Translations under genes and position numbers: made by a program
Shown here: positions 7,245 to 14,343 of the stretch, piece after piece
How the letters are laid out: every line of letters begins with the position of its first letter
Position numbering within the stretch: position 1 is the first letter of the stretch
Assembly (NCBI RefSeq): GCF_014384965.1
Contig: NZ_JACRSW010000027.1
Coordinates: forward strand, 1 to 64,000
From: Jutongia hominis
GTDB lineage: Bacteria > Bacillota > Clostridia > Lachnospirales > Lachnospiraceae
Reading direction: 5' to 3'
DNA length: 64,000 bases
Notes under the pieces: generated by a model
What the model saw: only the letters and a program-made list of their open reading frames with translations
Databases searched by the model: none
Told to the model about the DNA's origin: nothing

Positions 7245-7824
7245 ACTTGACAAACCCGGAGATATCATTTTCAAATTTTGCAACAGAATCAATCGTACAG
7301 GCTCTTTGAATCCAGCTTTTTAAGATTGTCATATCGTTTTGGTTCTGAATCTTCTTTTTCAGCGATTCTGTTACCGCTCCTTTTTCTTCCAAAATCTCCA
7401 GTAATGCTTCTTTTTTTCCTTCGATTCTTCCTGCTTTTTTTCCTACTGCTTCTCCTTCGATCCTTCCTGCTATCTTTCCAGCAGCTTCTCCTTCGATCCT
7501 TCCTGCATTCCAGCCGTCATCATAGCCTCCGCGCCTCTCGCTTGCCCGGATCTTTTTGATCTCTTCTTCTTCATTATATTCCAGTATAGACATTGCTATC
7601 ACCTCTGCTCTTTGCTTTTTTAGAAAGTCTGCTAATATATTTTCACGAATACATTCTGTGACTGCTTTTTCTACCGCCTGCTCGATCGGCATGACTGCAC
7701 GATATTTTCTGACTCGTTCTACATAAATGCTATACTCTTTCAATGTCCGGTAGTTTTCCATGATCTGTCTGGTTTTGAACCAAATGACAAAAGACCGGAA
7801 GAGGCTTTTGTAGCAGCAGGGCAC
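7243..7824 (-). pseudogene. C-terminal remnant of an Rpn/PD-(D/E)XK recombination-promoting nuclease
   Basis: The frame (EYSIYVERVRKYRAVMP..., then IRENILADFLKKQRAEVIAMSILEY) matches the C-terminal part of Rpn-type nucleases that are abundant in Lachnospiraceae. Those proteins are about 300 residues, with the PD-(D/E)XK nuclease in the missing N-terminal half. There is no convincing ribosome site or start. A 12-residue repeat (AGRIEGEAVGKK, AGRIEGEAAGKI) shows internal 36-base duplication, typical of the family's variable linker. It is most likely an inactive relic. Confidence 0.6.
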
Positions 7825-8111
7825 CTAGAAAGAGTGCGATCACCAGACAAAAGAACAGAAAAAAAGAAGTAAGAATTTTTGTTTTTGGTTGGTATCAAAT
7901 GGATCACCATGCCTTTCTTTGTATTTGTAAGATGGAAAACTATAATAAAAAAGATGTTTCGTTTCTCTTATTAAAACAAAGAATTGCATCACATTTTAGA
8001 AAGAAATTACTTTTTTATGTATCTAAAATGTATCATCTGATGAAAGTAATCTATGAATACAAAGTAGTTCTGATAAGCAGTATATACTTTGTATGCATTG
8101 TATGTCAAAAC
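7825..8111. other. Spacer with no supportable gene
   Basis: Between the Rpn remnant and the sbcD promoter I see no credible gene. An 85-codon frame at 7899-8156 lacks a ribosome site, covers the sbcD promoter and resembles nothing. On the leftward strand, 7800-7870 could encode a hydrophobic stretch that may be further debris of a lost gene. Confidence 0.5.
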
Positions 8112-8140
8112 TTGTCACCCTATCAAAATATCGTTATAAT
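8112..8140 (+). promoter_or_regulatory. Promoter for sbcD
   Basis: TTGTCA (8112-8117), 17 bases, TATAAT (8135-8140), about 70 bases before the sbcD start. Confidence 0.7.
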
Positions 8141-8208
8141 AAAACAAAATGTGTAGCAGTTACAGAAAGCAAAATGACGATGTCTGTCATAAAGAAAGGG
8201 AAGAGAAA

Positions 8209-9366
8209 ATGAAATTTTTTCATGTTGGGGATCTGCATTTAGGTAAGCAGCTTCATGGCTATGATCTGATAAAAGATCAGGAACATATGTTAGAGGAATT
8301 GCTTTCTTATATTAAAAAAGAACAGCCGGACGCCGTATTGATCGCAGGAGATATTTATGACCGGGCAGTACCGTCAGGAACAGCCATGCAGCTTCTGGAG
8401 CAATTTTTTATACAGGCAGATGAACTTGCAAAAGAGCAAAAAGCAGTAGAGATCATATTGATCGCAGGAAATCATGATGCGGCAAAACGATTGCAATATG
8501 GAAGCAGTTTTATGAAAAGACATCATATTCATATTGCGGTCATGCCGCCACAGCAGGAGGATGCTTATTTAGAACAGGTTACATTAACCGATCAGGAGGG
8601 AGTAGTTCATTTTTATCTGTTACCGTATACAAAGCCCGGTATGATCCGTCACTGGGTAGAACAGGAAGAACTTGCCAATACACAGGATGCCGTAAAATTT
8701 CTGCTGGAACGTGAGCAAATTGACTGGAATGAACGTAATGTTTTGCTTTCGCACCAGTTTTATCTTCATGCCAATGAAGATACAGTATTATGTGATTCCG
8801 AGACACCATCGTTTAGCGTAGGTGGTCTTGACAGCATAGCTACTACATTTGTAGACAAATTTGATTATGTTGCACTCGGTCATATTCACAGTCCGCAAAA
8901 TCTTGGTGATCCGCATATCCGATATGCCGGAACACCGTTAAAATATTCTGTCAGTGAGGCAGATCAAAACAAAAGCATTACTGTTGTGGAAATGGGCAAA
9001 AAAGGTGAGATTTCATATCATTATCTTCCTATCCATCCGTTACATGATGTACGTGCTTTGCGTGGAAAAATGGAAGAGTTAGCAGCACAATGCACCGAAA
9101 TTCCATGCCATGACTATGTCAGCATTGTCCTGACAGATGAAGAAGCAGTGCAGCAGCCAAGAGACTATCTGGAAAAATATTATGATCATATCTTAGAGAT
9201 CCAGATCGACAATACAAGAACCAGACAGATCATGGAAGAAGAAATTCCTGCACTAAAAGAAATGTCATTAGAAGGAGCCTTTATGACATTCTTTAAAGAG
9301 TCTACAGGCAGACCAATGAATGAAGACGAACAAAAAAAGTTCGCACAGATCATAGAAACATTATAA
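8209..9366 (+). CDS. sbcD: DNA repair exonuclease SbcD (Mre11-type)
   Basis: The nuclease subunit of SbcCD, which removes DNA hairpins, cruciforms and protein-blocked ends. All metallophosphoesterase motifs are present: GDLHLG, AGDIYDRA, AGNHD, SHQF and GHIH. Length 385 residues is normal. The start at 8209 (MKFFHVGDLHLGKQ) is preceded by GGGAAGAGA; the frame extends 20 codons further but without family-like sequence. The partner sbcC follows in the same direction, unusually separated by 586 bases that are almost entirely one imperfect palindrome, where most bacteria have the two genes overlapping. Confidence 0.94.
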   Translation: MKFFHVGDLHLGKQLHGYDLIKDQEHMLEELLSYIKKEQPDAVLIAGDIYDRAVPSGTAMQLLEQFFIQADELAKEQKAVEIILIAGNHDAAKRLQYGSSFMKRHHIHIAVMPPQQEDAYLEQVTLTDQEGVVHFYLLPYTKPGMIRHWVEQEELANTQDAVKFLLEREQIDWNERNVLLSHQFYLHANEDTVLCDSETPSFSVGGLDSIATTFVDKFDYVALGHIHSPQNLGDPHIRYAGTPLKYSVSEADQNKSITVVEMGKKGEISYHYLPIHPLHDVRALRGKMEELAAQCTEIPCHDYVSIVLTDEEAVQQPRDYLEKYYDHILEIQIDNTRTRQIMEEEIPALKEMSLEGAFMTFFKESTGRPMNEDEQKKFAQIIETL

Positions 9367-9369
9367 CAA

Positions 9370-9936
9370 TTCGCATGATCCATCCTCCTGCCATCCACCA
9401 GCAGTATTGACAGATCTCCTGTCGCACAATAATCTTTAAAACTGCGTCATTTTATACAGTTTATTTTCGTGGTTTCAATTTTGTTTTGTCTTTTGGGTTG
9501 ACACGACGGCTGGTTAGGATATCTGATTTTTAACGCTTTTTTGCTGATTGGGCGCGGGTCATAATTATAGGGGCGACTCAGCCTGAGTAGCATTGCTGTG
9601 TGGGACACGCTCCCGCTTCGCAAAGCCACGTAGCGCACACATAGCGTTGCAAAAAGGTAAGACACTTTTTGCAGCGCAAGTGGCGACGGTCTTTGAGATT
9701 CCCAAACAGCAATGTACATCAGACAGGTCCTGCCCCTATATCAGATGAGAGCGCCCATAATCAGGGCAAAAAAGCGAAAAATCTTAGATATCCTTAGCAG
9801 GCGAAACAGTGCCCCAAAAGCCAAAATAAATTGAAACACGAATGCAATGTTTTGAAAATGACGCAGGTTAAAAATCCAGGGCAGCGTAAGGAGATAGTAT
9901 ATTTGGTGTGGGGGCAGGCAGGATGGATCATGCGAA
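9370..9936. repeat. Giant imperfect palindrome (foldback), copy 1, filling the sbcD-sbcC spacer
   Basis: The whole 567-base spacer folds back on itself. Matching arm pieces, outside to inside: TTCGCATGATCCATCCT (9370-9386) with 9920-9936, a perfect 17; CTGCGTCATTTT (9442-9453) with 9855-9866; TTTCAATTT (9473-9481) with 9828-9836; CTTTTGGG (9490-9497) with 9813-9820; AGGATATCT (9516-9524) with 9786-9794; CGCTTTTTTGC (9534-9544) with 9766-9776; TATAGGGGC (9566-9574) with 9732-9740; CATTGCTGT (9591-9599) with 9706-9714; and the central stem GCGTTGCAAAAAG (9644-9656) with 9665-9677 around an 8-base loop. A core of about 330 bases recurs at 13.9-14.2 kb. It could be a foldback mobile element or a structured RNA. 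No protein is encoded. Confidence 0.88.
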
Positions 9937-9952
9937 GTGAGGAGGAGTAGAT

Positions 9953-12900
9953 ATGAAGCCGGTGAGGTTGGTGATGTCCGCTTTTGGTTCGTATGGCGGA
10001 AAGGAAGTAATTGATTTTAGTAAGGTGACAAATGGGCTTTTTCTGATATCCGGTGATACCGGAGCAGGAAAGTCCACGATTTTTGATGCAATCATGTTTG
10101 CCTTGTATGATACAATGAGTGGAAAAGAACGTAAGGGCAATATGATGCGCAGCGAGTATGCAAATGACGAGACAGAAACGTATGTAGAGTATACCTTTTC
10201 CTATGGGATCGAAGGGCAGGAAGAGTTGTATACGATCAAACGCTCACCGACATATTACCGCAAAGCCAGACGAAAGAATAAGCAGGGCAGTTACAATACG
10301 ACAAGGCAGGGAGGCAAGGTCTCTTTGATCCTGCCGGATGGAAAAGAATATCAGGGAAAAGCAGCACAGACCAATGAAAAGATCCGTCAGATCATCGGTC
10401 TGACTGCAGAACAGTTTAGTAAGATCGCCATGATCGCACAGGGAGAATTTCAGGAGCTGATCATGGATAAGACAGGAAAGAGAAAAGAAATCTTTCAGCA
10501 GATCTTTTCTACGGAAATTTATGAAAAAGTGGAAAAAAAGATATGGGAAGAATATAAAAGGACGATCGGAGCATTAAAAGAGCATATTACAAAGATCAAA
10601 GAAGCAGTCAGTGGTGTTTCTTTTGTCGAAGAGATGAGTGCATATAAAGAAAAGTGGGAGCAGATATCTGCTTTTGCCGATACAGAACCACAGCGTATGG
10701 AAGTATTCTTAGAAGAATATACAAAAGAGTTAAAGATATATTATAGTAATGCCAAAAAGGAAGCAGACCAGACCAATCAAAAATTGCAGGAAACCGAACT
10801 TATTTATAAAGAAATCTGTCAGGTCAATGAGATGTTAGAACAATATGAAGAAGTAAAAAAGAAGCTACAGGAACTTGATAGCAAAAAAGAGCAGTTCGGT
10901 CAAAAAAGAGACATTGTTTGTCAGGCACAAAAAGCAAAGAAATGTCAGGAAAAAGAAGATATATTTTTACGTTATCAACAAGAAGAATGGGAAGAACAAA
11001 AGAAAAAAGAGCAATATTGTATAGAAAGAAAAAAGAGCCGGAATCTGCTTGCAAAAAGTGCAGAAGCATATCAGCAAAGCGAAAAAGAATATGAAAGCAG
11101 ACAGCCTGTATTAATGAAAGAAGAGCAGACAGTCAGAGAGCAGATGGATGTTTTAAAAAGTCTGCTCGCATTGCAAGACAAGAAAGAAGCTTTGCAAAAA
11201 GAGAAAGAGCAAAAGGAAATTGCATATGCGCAATGGACTAAAAAAGAAGAAACGATTAAAAAGGAAAGAGAAGAGATCAAAGTCTGGCTGAAAAAACACC
11301 AATCTTTAGAGGAAGAAAGATATCAGGCAAAGACAATCGAAGAACAGCTTAACATAAAATGGCAGCAGGAAAAGCAATACCAAAAGGCATATCAGGAGTT
11401 TCTTTGTGCCTATCAAAAGGCATATGAATCCGAAAGAAAATATCAAAAGGCATTACAATATTGGAAAGAGCAGCATGATGTATATGACAGAATCTTTATG
11501 ACGTATTTTGAATCACAGGCGGCATGGCTTGCAAAGGATTTAAAAGATGATATGCCTTGTCCGGTATGTGGTTCGACTGTTCATCCCCACATTGCTGTGT
11601 TATCAAAAGAAAATGTGACCAAAGAGAGTTTAGAGCAGGCAGAAGAAAAGGAAAGACAGGCAAAAGAACAGGAAGATCAATGTAATAAAGCCTATGTGGC
11701 AGCTTTACAGGATTGTAAGAACCGTATTAGCTTACTTCTTGAACAGATCGAGATATGGGATCCTGACAGTGCATGGCTTTTGGCTTACCAAAAAGCTTAT
11801 CAGGATATGTCAGTATCCGATCAGGACAATCTTTTTGTCAAGGAAGTGCATGCATATGAAAAGCAAAAAGACAAACAATCTTCAAAGCAGCGAAAGGAAG
11901 TCTTTCAGCAAGGACAGCCGGAAAGAACAGTATCTAAGGATCAGCCAGACGAAGCATTATCTAAGGAACAATCCTCTGTCACAAAAGAAGCACGGGAAAA
12001 AGAAAAGACAATCTTTTGGCATATCATAGCAGTCAGAGAACAACTGACAGAGCAGATCCGGATACAAAAAGAAAAGAGCAATGCATTAGAACAGCGAGTT
12101 CAAAAGAAAGAAAAGCTGTTGCTTAGAGAGGCAGAATTAGAAAAAGAAGAACAGCACTCCATCGAACAGGAGAAAGCTATCAGAGACCGGTTACATGACA
12201 CAGAAGTTGCCCTGCAAGCGCTTTTAGCACAGATGCATGAAAAAGAACAGAAGATCACATTAGTATCGGTCAGTCAGGGAGAAGAAAAAATCCTGACCTT
12301 GCAAAAAGAGCAAAGAATCCTTGATCAGCAAAGAAAGAATGCAAAAGCTGTCTGGGAGACCGAAAAGAAAAACTTTGATACTTTACAGGGAAAGACCGAG
12401 GAAAATGACAAACGTCTTGCTAAGCTTGCAAAAGATAAAAGTCAGGCAAAACATTTGTGGGAAGAGGTATTACAAACAGAGCAGTTTGATACCGTGACAG
12501 AATATCGTACAGCCTGTCAGCAGATTCCTCAAATGGAAGAATTACAAAACGAGATCCGCCAATATGAGATGCATCTTGAAAAATGCTGTTCGACAAAAGA
12601 AATCTTAGAAAAGAACCTTGCAGGAAAAGAGCAGCGTTCGAAAGAAGAAGCATATGAAAAAATGTTGCATACAAAAGAGCTGCAAAGACAAAAGCAGGAA
12701 GTATATGAAAAATGGCAAAAACAATATCAGGTACATGATGATATCAAAAAACGTCTGACAACGCTCTTACAGGGACAGGAACAATATTTAAAAGACAGAC
12801 AGGTCATGCAGTCTTTACAGGATGTAGCAAATGGAAAGATCCATTTTCAGACCTATATTCAAAGGCAGTATTTTAAGCAGATCATTCAGGCTGCGAACCG

Positions 12901-13327
12901 TCGTTTAGCCAGAATGACGTCAAACCGATTTTTATTAAAATGCCGTGAGATCAGTAACAGCGGACAGGGAGAAGTCGGACTTGATCTGGATGTGATCAAC
13001 CCATTGACGCAGAAGGTCCGGGATGCACATACGCTTTCGGGTGGAGAGACATTTCTTGCTTCACTTTCGATGGCATTGGGAATGGCAGACATTGTGCAAA
13101 GTACAACAGGACAGACCAGACTCGATACCATGTTTATTGATGAAGGATTTGGTGCTTTGAGTGAAGAAGTACGAAATACTGCGGTGCGTGTGCTGTTGGA
13201 ATTAGCCGGCGATCATCGTCTGATCGGTGTGATCTCTCACGTTACGGAATTAAAAGAACAGATCCCGACAAAATTGCTCGTAACAAAAGGAAATCATGGA
13301 AGTAAAGTATGCTGGAATCAGGAATAA
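9953..13327 (+). CDS. sbcC: DNA repair ATPase SbcC (Rad50-type)
   Basis: The SMC-like ATPase partner of SbcD. 1124 residues, a little longer than usual. Walker A lies near residue 35 (GDTGAGKST), the Q-loop region reads AQGEFQELI, the signature is LSGGETFLASLSMA, and Walker B is DTMFIDEGFGALSEE. Between the ATPase halves are two long coiled coils with the zinc hook CPVCG near residue 540, followed by an extra Gln/Lys/Ser-rich stretch around 620-680. The ribosome site GAGGAGGAG lies just outside the palindrome's right arm. The gene is bracketed by the two giant foldbacks, which are the class of structure that SbcCD processes. Confidence 0.94.
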   Translation: MKPVRLVMSAFGSYGGKEVIDFSKVTNGLFLISGDTGAGKSTIFDAIMFALYDTMSGKERKGNMMRSEYANDETETYVEYTFSYGIEGQEELYTIKRSPTYYRKARRKNKQGSYNTTRQGGKVSLILPDGKEYQGKAAQTNEKIRQIIGLTAEQFSKIAMIAQGEFQELIMDKTGKRKEIFQQIFSTEIYEKVEKKIWEEYKRTIGALKEHITKIKEAVSGVSFVEEMSAYKEKWEQISAFADTEPQRMEVFLEEYTKELKIYYSNAKKEADQTNQKLQETELIYKEICQVNEMLEQYEEVKKKLQELDSKKEQFGQKRDIVCQAQKAKKCQEKEDIFLRYQQEEWEEQKKKEQYCIERKKSRNLLAKSAEAYQQSEKEYESRQPVLMKEEQTVREQMDVLKSLLALQDKKEALQKEKEQKEIAYAQWTKKEETIKKEREEIKVWLKKHQSLEEERYQAKTIEEQLNIKWQQEKQYQKAYQEFLCAYQKAYESERKYQKALQYWKEQHDVYDRIFMTYFESQAAWLAKDLKDDMPCPVCGSTVHPHIAVLSKENVTKESLEQAEEKERQAKEQEDQCNKAYVAALQDCKNRISLLLEQIEIWDPDSAWLLAYQKAYQDMSVSDQDNLFVKEVHAYEKQKDKQSSKQRKEVFQQGQPERTVSKDQPDEALSKEQSSVTKEAREKEKTIFWHIIAVREQLTEQIRIQKEKSNALEQRVQKKEKLLLREAELEKEEQHSIEQEKAIRDRLHDTEVALQALLAQMHEKEQKITLVSVSQGEEKILTLQKEQRILDQQRKNAKAVWETEKKNFDTLQGKTEENDKRLAKLAKDKSQAKHLWEEVLQTEQFDTVTEYRTACQQIPQMEELQNEIRQYEMHLEKCCSTKEILEKNLAGKEQRSKEEAYEKMLHTKELQRQKQEVYEKWQKQYQVHDDIKKRLTTLLQGQEQYLKDRQVMQSLQDVANGKIHFQTYIQRQYFKQIIQAANRRLARMTSNRFLLKCREISNSGQGEVGLDLDVINPLTQKVRDAHTLSGGETFLASLSMALGMADIVQSTTGQTRLDTMFIDEGFGALSEEVRNTAVRVLLELAGDHRLIGVISHVTELKEQIPTKLLVTKGNHGSKVCWNQE

Positions 13328-13444
13328 TTATATCTTTCATGCAAAGAATATGATACAATATGTGAGTAGAATGACAGACAAAAAGAAACGTACTTTAATC
13401 ATGGGATTTGAATATGATCAAAGAAAAATACAAGAGAGAAAGGC

Positions 13445-13768
13445 ATGGCGGTTTTGATGGAATGCAAAGAAATTCAGCAAAAATATATCCCCTTTATTGA
13501 TGATAAACTAAGCAAGAGGGAACTGGATGCATTTTTGCATCATATGGAAGAATGTCCGGATTGCAAAGAAGAATATGACATTTATTATACAATGATCATG
13601 GGAATGCGTTATCTCGAAGAAGATAACCGCAAAAGCAGCGACTGGGTAAGCTCAGATGAGAAACTCCGGTATGCACAGGAATATTTACGGCATTTCCGGA
13701 TCATGCGTGTTCAGAAACTGTTATTACTGGTCATTTTATGCATAGCCGTAATTTTGCTGATTCAATAA
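13445..13768 (+). CDS. Zinc-finger (zf-HC2/anti-sigma-like) single-pass membrane protein
   Basis: 107 residues. The N-terminus carries the HC2 pattern C...HHMEECPDC (residues about 7-40) found in anti-sigma factors, and the C-terminus is a single membrane helix (KLLLLVILCIAVILLI). Proteins of this kind usually hold an ECF sigma factor at the membrane, but no sigma gene is adjacent, so the partner is unknown. The start is uncertain: ATG 13445 or ATG 13457 (MECKEIQQ), the second fitting the domain start. It lies 117 bases after sbcC and before the second foldback. Confidence 0.68.
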   Translation: MAVLMECKEIQQKYIPFIDDKLSKRELDAFLHHMEECPDCKEEYDIYYTMIMGMRYLEEDNRKSSDWVSSDEKLRYAQEYLRHFRIMRVQKLLLLVILCIAVILLIQ

Positions 13769-13803
13769 GAACAGACATCCATTTGCAAAACAGGATCTAT
13801 GTT

Positions 13804-14287
13804 CCAAAACTATCCTCACGATAATATGGTTGCATGCGTCATGAACAATGGTTGTGAATTGTATTTCTATTTTTTCTTACATTTTGGCAGGACACGCCAG
13901 CTGATTAGATTTTCTGATTTTTTAGCTTTTTTGCTGATTGGGCGCGGGTCATAACTATAGGGGCGACTCAGTCTGAGTAGCATTGTTGTTTGGGACACGC
14001 TTCCGCTTCGCAAAGCCACGTAGCGCACACATAGCATTGCAAAAAACAATCATTTTTGCAATGCAAGTGGCGACGGCCTTTGAGATTCCCAAACAGCAAT
14101 GTACATCAGACCGGCCTTGCCCCCTATATCAGATGAGAGCGCCCATAATCAAAGCAAAAAAAGCAAAAAATCTTAGAAATTCTTATCAGGTGAAACAGTG
14201 CCCCAAAATGTAAGAAAAATAGAAATACAATGCAAGACATAAAGACATGACGCATTTGAAGATTTTGTTTTGTGAGGATAGTTTTGG
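13804..14287. repeat. Giant imperfect palindrome (foldback), copy 2, between the zinc-finger gene and polA
   Basis: Arm matches, outside to inside: CCAAAACTATCCTCAC (13804-13819) with 14272-14287, a perfect 16; ATGCGTCATG (13834-13843) with 14246-14255; ATTGTATTTCTATTTTT (13858-13874) with 14215-14231, a perfect 17; CTTACATTTTGG (13876-13887) with 14203-14214; then the core shared with copy 1; and the centre GCATTGCAAAAA (14034-14045) with 14053-14064. Weaker pairing may extend outwards to about 13779 and 14313. The core is in the same orientation as copy 1, but the outer arms differ in sequence while still pairing with each other. Confidence 0.88.
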
Positions 14288-14343
14288 CGGAGTGTGATGT
14301 GTGTTGGAAATGGTGTGATTAAATAGAGGAAATGAGGAAAACA

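Noticed and set aside
7899-8156. 85-codon frame before sbcD
   Set aside because: No ribosome site, it covers the sbcD promoter, and the predicted peptide has no recognisable pattern.
9447-9719. Minus-strand 90-codon frame in foldback copy 1
   Set aside because: It lies entirely in the palindrome, lacks a ribosome site, and its product is only the translation of the repeat; a near-identical peptide appears in copy 2.
13867-14049. Minus-strand 60-codon frame in foldback copy 2
   Set aside because: Same reason as for copy 1: translated repeat DNA, no ribosome site.
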